Below are positions 55,809-64,000 of a stretch of DNA of 64,000 nucleotides, in pieces (the first letter of the stretch is position 1; the number at the start of each line of letters is the position of its first letter). The notes under the pieces are model-generated. The model was not told the origin of the DNA. It did not search any database and saw only the letters and a program-made list of their open reading frames with translations. The position numbers and the translations under genes are program-made. Source of the DNA: an uncultured Pseudomonadales bacterium (lineage in GTDB: Bacteria; Pseudomonadota; Gammaproteobacteria; Pseudomonadales; Pseudohongiellaceae); contig CALSUH010000014.1 in the NCBI GenBank assembly GCA_943789485.1, positions 84,513 to 148,512 of the forward strand. The letters are read 5' to 3'.

Positions 55809-57005
55809 GTGTCGTTGAAGTACCTGAAATCACACCCTTTGCGCGGATATAACTCTATCAAATTCGCGTTCGTTTCTCTGCTTGTCTCAGTGTCACTGAC
55901 AAATGCAGCTACAGCTCAGCCCAGTGAGCCCGAGTTGCCGCGTCAGATGGCGTGGACGGCTTATAATCTGGGCTCTACGGGTTATAACCAAGCAGTAGCC
56001 ATCGGCGCTATGCTGCGCGACAAATACAACGTCACCCTGCGTGTTATTCCCGGGCAGAACGATGTCTCCCGACTGCTGCCGCTAAAGACGGGCCGAGTCG
56101 ATTTCACTGCCAACGGTGTGGCCACCTATTTTGCTCAGGAAGGCATGTTTCAGTTTGCCAATCCGGAGTGGGGGCCGCAGCCGCTGCGTCTATTGATGAC
56201 CTCGAATGGATTGAGTAATCAGGGCGTAGCAGTAGCCGCAGATACGGGCGTTACCACCTTCGCGGAACTGCGTGGTCGTCGAGTACCTTATGTACGCGCA
56301 GCCCCAGCGTTGAATGTTTCTATGGAGGCCTATCTGGCTTGCGGCGGACTGACTTGGGATGACGTTGTTCGCGTCGATTTCCCCGGTTACGACGCAAAAT
56401 GGAATGGCGTGATCAACGGTGACGTAGATGTCGCCTTTGGGACTACTGTATCGGGCCCACCTTTCAGGCTCGAGGCGTCGCCACGTGGCATTCGCTGGTT
56501 GCCAGCACCGCATGACGACGAAGGTTGCTGGGAGCGGATGCAAGCTGTTGGTCCGTATTTCACCAAACACATCGCAACGCGCGGAGCTTCTATTGATGAT
56601 GAAAATACACATGAGGCAGGCACATACCCGTATCCCTTGTTAACTACGCTTGCTACCCAAGATAACGACTTCGTTTATTCACTCACTCGGGTAATCAATG
56701 AAAATTACGACGAGTTCAAAGACGCCGATCCCGGGGCTATTGGCTGGGCGATTGAGTCGCAGGTTTTTGACTGGGTCGTGCCCTATCACGAAGGCGCCGT
56801 TAGCTACTGGCGCGAAGTCGGCGTATGGACTGACCAGATTGAGGCACATAATCAAGCGCTTATCCAGCGACAGGAAGTGTTAGCTACAGCCTGGGTCGAA
56901 ATGCAGACACGAGATATCCGTGATGAGGATGCCTTTGTTGAATCTTGGCAGGCGCTGCGCGCGGAGCGTTTGGAGGCAGCCGGCTTTGATCCGGTCTGGC
57001 GCTAG
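55809..57005 (+). CDS. TAXI-family TRAP transporter solute-binding protein
   Basis: A 398-residue periplasmic binding protein. I choose the GTG at 55809, which lies 6 bases after AGGAGA; an in-frame ATG at 55791 precedes that site. A signal peptide follows (ending ATA-QP). TAXI features: WTAYNLGSTGYNQAVAIGAMLRDKYNVTLRVIPGQNDVSRLLPLKTGRVDFTANG near the start and the middle segment TFAELRGRRVPYVRAAPALNVSMEAYLACGGL. These proteins deliver organic anions such as carboxylates or amino acids to a fused TRAP permease driven by an ion gradient. The permease gene overlaps the stop codon (TAGTG). The ligand is unknown, but the downstream dioxygenase probably acts on it. Confidence 0.92.
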   Translation: MSLKYLKSHPLRGYNSIKFAFVSLLVSVSLTNAATAQPSEPELPRQMAWTAYNLGSTGYNQAVAIGAMLRDKYNVTLRVIPGQNDVSRLLPLKTGRVDFTANGVATYFAQEGMFQFANPEWGPQPLRLLMTSNGLSNQGVAVAADTGVTTFAELRGRRVPYVRAAPALNVSMEAYLACGGLTWDDVVRVDFPGYDAKWNGVINGDVDVAFGTTVSGPPFRLEASPRGIRWLPAPHDDEGCWERMQAVGPYFTKHIATRGASIDDENTHEAGTYPYPLLTTLATQDNDFVYSLTRVINENYDEFKDADPGAIGWAIESQVFDWVVPYHEGAVSYWREVGVWTDQIEAHNQALIQRQEVLATAWVEMQTRDIRDEDAFVESWQALRAERLEAAGFDPVWR

Positions 57006-58981
57006 TGGCAACACTACCGAGAGAATTACCGAAGTTACTCCGCTGGTTGACAGGCTTTGTTGCCATCGCTAGCGCCTTCCTAGCGATGGATTCGCTGCGC
57101 ATGTTTTCCCAGAGTCCGCTGCTTGATTTTGTCATCACTGTGCAGAATCATTACTACTATGCGTTGATGGGTTTGCTGTTACCGCTCTGTTTTCTAATCT
57201 ATCCCTCGTTTCGCGGCCCCAAAAGTTTCTGGCTCGATGGCGTTCTTGCTCTGGCAACATTCGCAGCCTGCTGTTTCTTCTTTTTCAACGCAGAAACCAT
57301 GCTGGACTATGGTTGGGAATTTTTAGCACCGTCCTATGCAGTGTGGGTAAGCTATCTGCTGTGGGCGCTGATCATGGAGGGCGTGCGTCGCAGCGGTGGT
57401 TGGGTGCTGTTCTTTCTCGTGCTGGTGTTCTCTTTCTACCCGGTAGTGGCTGACAAATTGCCTGGACCTATCTCCGGCATGTCGTCGACATTATCCGAGA
57501 CGGCGTCTTATCACGTCATGAGTATCGAGAGTATTCTCGGCCTGCCATTCCGTGCATATGCGCAGTTGGTCATTGGCTTCCTCATTTTTGGTGTCGCACT
57601 GCAGCATACCGGCGGTGGGCGTTTCTTTATCAATCTAGCGTTTGCGACGTTCGGTCATGTGCGCGGTGGCTCGGCTAAGGTAGCAATTGTTTCCAGCGGT
57701 CTGATGGGCTCCATGAGTGGGAGTGTGATTACCAATGTGCTGACGACGGGGCAGATGACGATTCCAGCCATGAAGAAGAATGGTATGGAGAAGGAGTATG
57801 CAGCGGGCGTGGAAGCCTGCGCTTCTACCGGTGGAGTGTTGCTACCACCTATTATGGGTTCGACCGCGTTTGTCATGGCGACCTTCCTCAATGTTGCCTA
57901 TACCACTGTGGCTTTAGCCGCGGCGATTCCCGCCTTGTTGTATTTTTTTGGTTTGTTCGTTCAAGTAGATGCCTACGCGGCACGTAAAGGATTGGTAGGT
58001 ACGCCGCGCGAAGAATTGCCTAGCGTGGTTGAGACGATGCGGCAGGGTTGGTTCTACCTAGCAGCATTCGCGGTATTGATATTCCTGCTCGTCTATCTGC
58101 AGCGCGAAGCGGTAGCTCCCTTTTATGCCACGGGCATGCTCCTGGTGCTGAACCAGCTGTTCCCGGCTCATCGCTGGGACATGAAAGAGGCAGGTGCATT
58201 CCTTGTAGCAACTGGCAAGTTGCTAATGGAATTGCTGGCGATTATGGCTGGTGTCGGCTTAATAGTAGGTGCGCTGTCAGTGTCCGGTTTATCAGGAACC
58301 TTGGTCAATGATTTGCTGTATCTCGCCGGTGATTCCACGCTACTGCTTCTATTGATGGGGGCCTTTACTAGCTTCTTCCTCGGCATCGGCATGACTGTGA
58401 CGGCCGCCTATATTTTTCTCGCGATTGTACTTGCACCTGCTCTAATTCAGGGAGGTCTCGATCCGATGAGCGTGCATCTATTTATTCTCTACTGGGGAAT
58501 GCTGTCTTTCATTACGCCGCCTGTCGCGCTCGGGGCCTTTGCTGCGGCGAGCATAGCTGGCGCATCGGCACTTTCTACCGGATTCAAGGCAATGCGACTC
58601 GGTAGTGTGATCTATTTCATTCCGTTCTTTTTCGTATTGGAGCCTGCACTGATCATGTCCGGTACCTGGTGGGAGACGCTGTTTGCAACAGCAAAAGTTG
58701 CGATAGGCATAGTGCTGATTGCCGGCACTTTGCAGCGTTATTTACTGGGCGTGGGGTTTCTCGATCGTAGCGGACCGCTGGGTGTGGGCGGGCGTGCACT
58801 GGCGCTCGTTGGTGGTGGCTTGATCGCCTTGCCGACAACTGAAGTTATTGGTATTAATGTGAGTGATGCGACTCTTCTAATTAGTGGCGGTACGATGGCG
58901 ATCATAGGCGTGTTGCTCAGTCGCAGTGAAACTCCTGATTTAGATGTGCAGACACCGTTGGTATCTGGCGCCCAAAATTGA
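57005..58981 (+). CDS. TRAP transporter fused permease (4TM plus 12TM)
   Basis: A 658-residue inner-membrane protein that fuses the small and large TRAP permease subunits, the usual partner of TAXI binding proteins. Family segments include GGGRFFINLAFATFGHVRGGSAKVAIVSSGLMGSMSGSVITNVLTTGQMTIPAMKKNGMEKEYAAGVEACASTGGVLLPPIMGSTAFVMATFL and YWGMLSFITPPVALGAFAAASIAGA. The start is a GTG that shares one base with the stop of the binding-protein gene, which implies translational coupling. The corrected operon continues to a dioxygenase and a DUF2834 protein. Confidence 0.93.
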   Translation: MATLPRELPKLLRWLTGFVAIASAFLAMDSLRMFSQSPLLDFVITVQNHYYYALMGLLLPLCFLIYPSFRGPKSFWLDGVLALATFAACCFFFFNAETMLDYGWEFLAPSYAVWVSYLLWALIMEGVRRSGGWVLFFLVLVFSFYPVVADKLPGPISGMSSTLSETASYHVMSIESILGLPFRAYAQLVIGFLIFGVALQHTGGGRFFINLAFATFGHVRGGSAKVAIVSSGLMGSMSGSVITNVLTTGQMTIPAMKKNGMEKEYAAGVEACASTGGVLLPPIMGSTAFVMATFLNVAYTTVALAAAIPALLYFFGLFVQVDAYAARKGLVGTPREELPSVVETMRQGWFYLAAFAVLIFLLVYLQREAVAPFYATGMLLVLNQLFPAHRWDMKEAGAFLVATGKLLMELLAIMAGVGLIVGALSVSGLSGTLVNDLLYLAGDSTLLLLLMGAFTSFFLGIGMTVTAAYIFLAIVLAPALIQGGLDPMSVHLFILYWGMLSFITPPVALGAFAAASIAGASALSTGFKAMRLGSVIYFIPFFFVLEPALIMSGTWWETLFATAKVAIGIVLIAGTLQRYLLGVGFLDRSGPLGVGGRALALVGGGLIALPTTEVIGINVSDATLLISGGTMAIIGVLLSRSETPDLDVQTPLVSGAQN

Positions 58982-58991
58982 GAATGGCATT

Positions 58992-59837
58992 ATGTTAGTC
59001 GTCGATCCAATCGACGCTCCTTGCGGGGCAACAGTTAGCAATCTTGATCTTTCTTCGGATATTTCTGAAGAGTCTGTGGCAAAACTACGTCAGGCTTGGT
59101 TGCAATACCATGTGTTGGTGTTTCCCAATCAAGTGCTCAGTCCTGCTGATCTCGAGCGCTTTACCCTAAGCTTTGGCAATTTTGGTGATGATCCCTTCTT
59201 CAGTCCAATTGAGGAAAACAGTCACATTGCGGCGATAAGTCGTGGCGCCAATGAGACGACTCCTCTTTTTGCCGAGAACTGGCATACGGATTGGAGCTTT
59301 CAAGCGAAGCCGCCGATTGGTACTTGCTTATACGGTATTCAAATCCCTCCTGTGGGCGGCGACACACTTTTTTCAAATCAGCATAAAGCCTATGACGAAT
59401 TACCTTCTGCACTTAAGAAAAAAATTGCGCACTTAACGGCGATACATTCGGCTGAGTCTGCCTATTCGCCTGATGGTGTTTATAGTGACAAGCACGAGGG
59501 GAATGTTGGGCGTAGCATGAATATAGTTGTATCGGATGAGGCAAGAAAAACACAAAGCCATCCGTTTATTCGGCCGCACACAGAAACTGGTGCGCTGGCT
59601 CTTTATTCCACTGCGGGTTATATCCAAGGTTTTTCTGGCATGGAGGTGCAAGAGAGTAAAAAATTATTGCAAGAGTTGCATCAGTATCAGGGCTCACCGC
59701 AATTTGTGTATCGCCATAAATGGCAAGCGAATATGTTAGTGATGTGGGATAACCGCAGTGTCTTGCACAAAGCAACCGGTGGTTATGATGGCTATGACCG
59801 CCTGCTGCATCGCACTACGATTTCTCAATTCAAATAG
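58992..59837 (+). CDS. TauD/TfdA-family Fe(II)/2-oxoglutarate dioxygenase
   Basis: A 281-residue cytoplasmic dioxygenase. I use the ATG at 58992, 10 bases after the permease stop; a frame open from 58944 would overlap the permease. The 2-His-1-carboxylate iron site is H98, D100 (NWHTDWSF) and H259 (WDNRSVLHKATGG); R270 is positioned to bind 2-oxoglutarate. Family members hydroxylate and cleave substrates such as taurine, aryloxyacetates or alkyl sulfates. Its place in a TAXI-TRAP operon suggests that it attacks the imported compound, but the substrate cannot be named. Confidence 0.92.
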   Translation: MLVVDPIDAPCGATVSNLDLSSDISEESVAKLRQAWLQYHVLVFPNQVLSPADLERFTLSFGNFGDDPFFSPIEENSHIAAISRGANETTPLFAENWHTDWSFQAKPPIGTCLYGIQIPPVGGDTLFSNQHKAYDELPSALKKKIAHLTAIHSAESAYSPDGVYSDKHEGNVGRSMNIVVSDEARKTQSHPFIRPHTETGALALYSTAGYIQGFSGMEVQESKKLLQELHQYQGSPQFVYRHKWQANMLVMWDNRSVLHKATGGYDGYDRLLHRTTISQFK

Positions 59838-59850
59838 AGGGGTAATGCTA

Positions 59851-60174
59851 ATGAAAATTACTGGATTACAGGTTTTATATGGTGTTCTGGCGATCGTCGG
59901 GGTATGCGTTACTTGGTACTACAATTTGCAGCCGATGGAGATTAGCTATATTGAAGGTCTGTATGCAAATCCTGCTGCATCTTCTTTTACTAATGATCTG
60001 ATCGTTGTTGTTTCTGCATTTCTTGTTTGGTCGTTCGTAGAGACAAGGCGCCTAAAGATGTCTTATGTATTATGGGTAGTGGGATTTGTTCTTACATTCG
60101 TTATTGCTGCCGCAATGACTGTGCCTTTATTCATGCTGCTGCGAGAGCGCCATTTGACTGCAATGGCGGAATAG
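59851..60174 (+). CDS. DUF2834 small membrane protein
   Basis: A 107-residue protein with three predicted membrane segments (about 5-25, 45-60, 68-95). GVLAIVGVCVTWYYNLQ, then FTNDLIVVVSAFLVWSFVETRRLKMSYVLWVVGFVLTFVIAAAMTVPLFMLLRER is the DUF2834 pattern. I use the ATG at 59851 because GAGGGG lies 8 bases upstream; the ATG at 59845 would be too close. Function is unknown. It is the last gene of the TAXI-TRAP/dioxygenase operon, 13 bases after the dioxygenase stop. Confidence 0.85.
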   Translation: MKITGLQVLYGVLAIVGVCVTWYYNLQPMEISYIEGLYANPAASSFTNDLIVVVSAFLVWSFVETRRLKMSYVLWVVGFVLTFVIAAAMTVPLFMLLRERHLTAMAE

Positions 60175-60221
60175 TCTCCTGCAGAAGTGTGCTAATTTAA
60201 CTTCTCTCTATGTGATGTCAT

Positions 60222-60773
60222 TCATGTGCGCGAGGTAACTCTAAAAGTCCACCAATGATCAAACCGCTCCTGGCCTGGGGGCGGTCGCGGCGTAACCATG
60301 GTTTCGAGATCTGTAGTTTGTAGCTTAGCTACTCGAGCTCGAAACGCTCTGTCCATAGTTTCAGGATCGGTTTCGCGATTCAACAGTACTGGGTAGACAA
60401 GACTGCCCAGCCGGAGAACAGCTCGCTCATCGCTGCTTACTCTCGCCGCCCAGTATTTCCGATCACACACTGAACAACTCAGAAACAATTCGCCCTCGGG
60501 CGTGGCCATGCAATTAAGATTGATGGAGTGCGGGCGGATGCCCGCCCAAATCTGCAATTGGCAGAGGTTCTCTTGATTGGCCGTCGTCGTGTTCCAGTCG
60601 TCAACGGGTGTCTCTACCCGTTCACCAAACAACAGCCCGCCAGGAGTCAGCGTGCAGGGACAGATACTAGAGAAGATCATAAATCCGACTACTGTAGTCA
60701 GCAGTAGTGCAAACACTACGCCGCTAAGCCAATGTTTCAGGTTTCTATTGCTGCCGGCTACCGTTTCGTTCAC
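60222..60773 (-). CDS. Membrane-anchored protein, family copy 2
   Basis: A 183-residue protein starting with GTG at 60773, 8 bases after AGGAGA. One membrane segment (about 14-36) is followed by a soluble domain with the same ordered pattern as the products at 18700 and 62268: TPGGLLFGERV, DDWNTTT, GELFLSC, KYWAARVSSDERAVLRLGSLVYPV and a C-terminal WWTFRV. This copy has extra Cys residues (ICPC, ENLCQ, NLNC, SCSVC) absent from copy 1. The role is unknown; a distant resemblance to DDN-like split-barrel flavoproteins is possible but unproven. It converges with the DUF2834 gene and is 88 bases from the Vgb-like gene. Confidence 0.72.
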   Translation of the reverse strand: MNETVAGSNRNLKHWLSGVVFALLLTTVVGFMIFSSICPCTLTPGGLLFGERVETPVDDWNTTTANQENLCQLQIWAGIRPHSINLNCMATPEGELFLSCSVCDRKYWAARVSSDERAVLRLGSLVYPVLLNRETDPETMDRAFRARVAKLQTTDLETMVTPRPPPGQERFDHWWTFRVTSRT

Positions 60774-60861
60774 CGTTTAGTTCTCCTGTAGTTAACTATC
60801 GAGTCTGGGTACACCACGCACTCTGAGCCTAGTTAGAATAAAAGCTATATCCTGCTGGTGG

Positions 60862-62070
60862 TTAATTAATTTTCACTAAACCTATTTGATTCGAGCTGCT
60901 CTGATGAATCAGTAGGTTTCCCGCTTCTGTTTTCCATACGTTTCGTACGATACCAACACCCGATGGAATCGCCCAGCTCTGAAATGATTCACTCTCAGGA
61001 TTAAAGCGCACTAGCGCGTCGGGCCGCATGCCGGATTCGTTGTACCATATAACATCATCAATGACAGCGAGAGCATAAGGATGCGAAGAGGCTCCACTAG
61101 GCGAATCCCATTGCTTGATCGCGCCGGTACTAGGGTCGAGCCTGCCTATCTTGCCAAGGGTGGAGTTGACGAACCAAACCCTGCCCTGACTATCTAAATC
61201 GAGCCGGCGCACTCGGCTTCTCTCATTCGGTATTTCAAAATACTTTACTGCCATAGTACCTGGATGCATGGCGCCGATCTTGTTCGTGCCGTTGTAGGCG
61301 ACCCATAGCGAGCCATCTTTTGCCGCCTTGATACCGTAGGGCCGAGGTTCTGTTTCGATTTCCTTTAGCTCGCCAGTAGTAGGATTCAAGCGACCGAGCA
61401 TGGCTGCTCCTTGGGCGGTGAAGTAAAGATTGCCGTTAGGATGAAACGTGGCCGAGTGGGGGTCGCGAGCCTGGGTCTTGTATTCGGTTACTTCGCCGCT
61501 AATTGGGTCGAGTTTGCCTATGCTGGCATTGCTGTTGCCCGTGTACCAGATGTTCCCATCGTCATCGGGCAGTATTGTATGCGGCCTGGAGGTAGGAGGC
61601 AGCCGATATTCCTCCATGACTCCAGTCTCAGGATCTAAACGACCGGTTAAGCTAGCCCACATACCGGTCCACCAAATAGACCCGTCCGGTGCCTCAATTG
61701 GGTCGCGCACGCGCTGCCCGAGCGTAGGTGCTGTCCACTCAATAATGTCTATTTCCACGTCCCCAGCAATCAAGTTTGGGCGGCGTGTGGTGTCTTCTGG
61801 GAAATGCTCGGCAAGGTAGGTGGAAATGGTATTAGCTTGGGCGGAAGGCAGCTCTATCATGGTCGAGAACAAGTCATGCCACTGCTGTGCCGTGCTGTAA
61901 CCGACGGCCCGAGTGATGGTGGCGACGCTGTGGCAGCTAGAGCAGACATTCTCCACCAGCGCCTTGCCGGGTCCGTCTGGCAGGGGCTGGCTTGCACGCA
62001 CTTGCGCCAACGCGGAAGTTGAAAAAGGTAAAACACAAAGAATAGATACGACGGTCAGCAGTTTTTTCAT
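60862..62070 (-). CDS. Exported haem c / virginiamycin-B-lyase-like propeller protein
   Basis: A 402-residue protein with a signal peptide (ending ALA-QV), an N-terminal cytochrome c domain with one haem site (C43-x-x-C46-H47) and a C-terminal six- or seven-bladed propeller of the Vgb/streptogramin-lyase type. The propeller is made of repeats like GNIWYTGNSNASIGKLDPISGEVTEY, GRVWFVNSTLGKIGRLDPSTGAIKQW and GSLWVAYNGTNKIGAMHPG. In Vgb the propeller opens cyclic antibiotics, but these exported haem fusions are widespread and are unlikely to be resistance enzymes. A sensory or oxidoreductive role is more plausible. A GGAG site precedes the ATG; the gene is single. Confidence 0.88.
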   Translation of the reverse strand: MKKLLTVVSILCVLPFSTSALAQVRASQPLPDGPGKALVENVCSSCHSVATITRAVGYSTAQQWHDLFSTMIELPSAQANTISTYLAEHFPEDTTRRPNLIAGDVEIDIIEWTAPTLGQRVRDPIEAPDGSIWWTGMWASLTGRLDPETGVMEEYRLPPTSRPHTILPDDDGNIWYTGNSNASIGKLDPISGEVTEYKTQARDPHSATFHPNGNLYFTAQGAAMLGRLNPTTGELKEIETEPRPYGIKAAKDGSLWVAYNGTNKIGAMHPGTMAVKYFEIPNERSRVRRLDLDSQGRVWFVNSTLGKIGRLDPSTGAIKQWDSPSGASSHPYALAVIDDVIWYNESGMRPDALVRFNPESESFQSWAIPSGVGIVRNVWKTEAGNLLIHQSSSNQIGLVKIN

Positions 62071-62267
62071 AATGACTACTCCGATTAGGCGTACGACAGG
62101 CGACTGGCAAGATACTCCACCCTACCTCCTATAATTCGAGTGGGCAACTCGATTTTTCTGGATTAGTGTTCCTACTATCTCTTTCTGCAAGACCGAGTAG
62201 AAGACAATTGGGAGTAAAATAGCTTAACGTTAGCAAAGGACTCGCTATAGACGGTTATAATCAGGCA

Positions 62268-62799
62268 ATGACGAGAAAGATTCTGGTGGTGGCACTTCAG
62301 ATAATCGTGGCAATGATTACGATTCCGGCAGTGGCGCTGGCTACCATGAGCTTCGAGAACCGCAATAATGATGGGCCTTCAATTGTTTTTCCCGGAGGTG
62401 AGCTAGTATCCAGAGAGCTGTATTCCGGTCCAGAACTCGGCTGGGACTTCACGAATGAAGTGTCCACTATTCACCTGCAGTTGGACAATCCGCTCAGCTC
62501 TAGGCTCATCTGGATCGAAGAGAGCGATGGCAAGGTCTATATCACCTCGACTATATGGGTCCTGGTTAGGTCGTCGTTGGAAACACTGGGCAGTTCAGGC
62601 CTACGAGGGTGATGGTCTTGCCGTTGTACGCATAAATGGCATACGCTATGAACGAAAGCTCGTTAGAGTTTTCTACAGCCCTCTACTTGACGGAGTCATC
62701 GATAAGAAAATAGCAAAGTATCGATCAAGAATAACAACAGAGGCGATTGAGTCGGGTGAGACTTGGGTGTTTGAGTTGGCGCCGCGAGAGGGAGTGTAA
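62268..62799 (+). pseudogene. Membrane-anchored protein, family copy 3, with a +1 frameshift
   Basis: The first frame (from ATG 62268) gives a membrane segment, then FPGGELVSRELYSGPELGWDF and SDGKVYITS, matching copies 1 and 2. It then derails and stops at 62612. From about 62545-62560 the +1 frame continues the family pattern: WLGRRWKHWAVQAYEGDGLAVVRINGIRYERKLV, ending ETWVFELAPREGV at 62799. Skipping one base restores a protein of about 176 residues. A TATAAT hexamer (62256-62261) lies only six bases before the ATG, with no ribosome site between, so a leaderless transcript is possible. Confidence 0.75.
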
Positions 62800-62803
62800 A
62801 CTG

Positions 62804-62941
62804 ATGAGGTACCCTTATTATATCGCTCTTCTAGTTTCGATTTCTCTCCTAGTATCTCTGGTAATTCTCTTCGTGCCCGGTCTTTCAGAATCAATAGAAA
62901 GCTGGATGCTTGGTTTTTTAGCTAGAAATGCCGCTGTCTAA
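62804..62941 (+). CDS. Possible 45-residue single-span membrane protein
   Basis: A short frame starting at ATG 62804, 9 bases after a GAGGGAG ribosome-site-like stretch and 4 bases after the stop of the frameshifted family copy 3. The product is RYPYYIALLVSISLLVSLVILFVPG followed by a short amphipathic tail. One strong membrane segment and good placement argue for a real small gene. Short length and the decayed neighbourhood argue against. Function unknown. Confidence 0.35.
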   Translation: MRYPYYIALLVSISLLVSLVILFVPGLSESIESWMLGFLARNAAV

Positions 62942-62982
62942 CGCCTAGCTAAGAATTTTTCAATTAAACGCGTTAGCTGCTC

Positions 62983-63947
62983 CTAAAACCTAAACGTAGA
63001 GCGAAACTTTACGCCTAGGTTTGAGGATGCCGTATTCAAGGTATTGTCCTGATTTCAGTCTTGAAGATTGTAATTCAGCACGACAAAAGCTGCTTGCCCC
63101 GCTAAGGGAACCTACTGTAGACGCGTCTTAATGCCAATCTCTTCAGAGATGCTGCCGGTCTGCTGCAGACTGATCCAGTAGAGCTTAGGCGAGAACGCGA
63201 CTTGGGAATTTACGCTGCTTAGTCCAGTGGTGAAATCGCCTTGCGGAAGTTCAATACCGTTCCTATTCTAGCGCATAGACATCGAGAACTAGCGCGACTG
63301 ATTCCATTTGAAACTGATGTTGATGTTGACGCGCTCGCCATTGGAAAAACCGCCAGTACAATAATTCACGCTGCAGGAATACTTTCGCTCCCCTGCAGTG
63401 TTAAAGCCACTGCGTTCCGCCAAAGTTTTTACTCCCTGGTTGAATAAATATTTCATTGCCGGTCTGCCGAAATAGGGCGAAGCGATTGCGTACTATTTCT
63501 TTGCATTCAAAACGGTTCAGCGTTAACCGGTCTCGTGATGTGGTTTCGAGTTGTAGGAGGCGGCAGCTAACACTTCAGTTTGTAGGCCGCAATCGATGAC
63601 TTTGACGCGCTGCATGTTGATGCCAACGAACCAGTTTGAAACAGACCGCTATCGGCCATGCGCGCACCAACATAGAGCACGTGCGCTGTATAAAGCACAT
63701 AAAGCTCTGTTAGCCTAAATTGCGGGGCATGATCAGCTGAACGGCTTTGGTGGAAGTTAGTAATGAGTTCTGCCTTGTGCACTACATCAGCGTCCAGCTT
63801 GCCGTCGAGAATCGATGCGGAGTTAATACGCGCTGCGCGAAGGCTCTTTCCTTCGACTTGCAGTTCTTCCACCGCGTCTTGGGCGAAAACAACGCCTCCA
63901 CTGAAGCGTAGGATAAAGATGTTTGCGATAAAAAATAAAACATTCAA
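62983..63947 (-). pseudogene. Decayed DUF5916 (CBM9-like domain plus outer-membrane barrel) gene
   Basis: The 5' part (63947 down to about 63630) encodes a signal peptide and a CBM9-like domain: INSASILDGKLDADVVHKAELITNFHQSRSADHAP and RLTELYVLYTAHVLYVGARM. The 3' part, in the minus frame ending at the TAG at 62983-62985, encodes ELPQGDFTTGLSSVNSQVAFSPKLYWISLQQTGSISEEIGIKTRLQ, stop, VPLAGQAAFVVLNYNLQD, stop, then NTLNTASSNLGVKFRSTFRF. These pieces match the start and end of DUF5916 proteins, which are normally over 700 residues. Most of the middle is missing, and several stops and shifts lie between 63230 and 63600. It is clearly a dead gene. Confidence 0.8.
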
Positions 63948-64000
63948 AAACGTGGCAAATCAGTAATCCCATACTGCTGGGAGACAAAAATCAGCAGCGG

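Noticed and set aside
60862..62070. Streptogramin resistance gene
   Set aside because: The Vgb-like propeller is fused to an exported haem c domain, a common arrangement in environmental bacteria, and the context shows nothing related to resistance.
1..64000. CRISPR arrays, tRNA or rRNA genes, insertion sequences, prophage, attachment sites
   Set aside because: Read on both strands; no spaced direct repeats, RNA gene signatures, transposase or integrase products were recognised.

Overview
The window looks like chromosomal DNA of a free-living, probably marine, heterotrophic gammaproteobacterium. Base composition is near 50% GC. It carries several TonB-dependent receptors, an OprP/OprO-type porin, a TorF-family porin, Tat-exported redox enzymes with c-type cytochromes, a Pseudomonas-style two-subunit pyruvate carboxylase and an arginine succinyltransferase (AST) operon. 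This placement is inferred from gene content only. I saw no rRNA, tRNA, CRISPR array, insertion sequence or prophage.

Layout. 0-3 kb: start of an SGNH/DUF4886-type protein, then an MFS transporter and an M19 dipeptidase lipoprotein. 3-7.3 kb: an exported redoxin-like/haem c/copper-monooxygenase fusion and a KatG with a signal peptide. 7.4-13.5 kb: TorF porin, a phosphate-selective porin with a PHO box upstream, a TonB receptor, and a Tat-exported FMN alpha-hydroxy-acid oxidase that carries a CxxCH motif. 13.9-19.2 kb: an exported conserved protein, PycA/PycB, and the first of three related membrane-anchored proteins. 19.3-24.2 kb: a TonB receptor and a translationally coupled pair of flavin amine oxidase and dihaem cytochrome c. 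24.4-31.6 kb: the AST operon, with an M20 hydrolase where astE would be expected, divergent from an Lrp/AsnC regulator. 31.7-37.8 kb: a beta-propeller/amidohydrolase protein, and a YjiH-family transporter with a HisC-like aminotransferase.

37.8-44.7 kb is a tight five-gene minus-strand operon for exported proteins: trihaem cytochrome c, DUF1592 protein, DUF1552 protein, PF03640-repeat protein and an exported protein of unknown function. It is the best candidate here for an undescribed envelope redox system.

45-62 kb: a creatininase-fold protein with altered metal ligands, an amidase lipoprotein, a run of damaged genes (amidohydrolase with an internal TGA, remnant TonB receptor, frameshifted TonB receptor, PQQ dehydrogenase with two frameshifts), then an intact operon of TAXI-TRAP transporter, Fe(II)/2OG dioxygenase and DUF2834 protein, and a haem c/virginiamycin-B-lyase-like propeller. 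62.3-64 kb holds a frameshifted third member of the membrane-anchored family, a possible 45-residue membrane protein and a decayed DUF5916 gene.

The gene set suggests a scavenger of peptides, amino acids and phosphate with a periplasmic electron-transfer repertoire rich in c-type haem. All four frameshifts that can be resolved to a single step act as one extra base, and they cluster between 52 and 63 kb. The raw reads should decide between real gene decay and assembly error.
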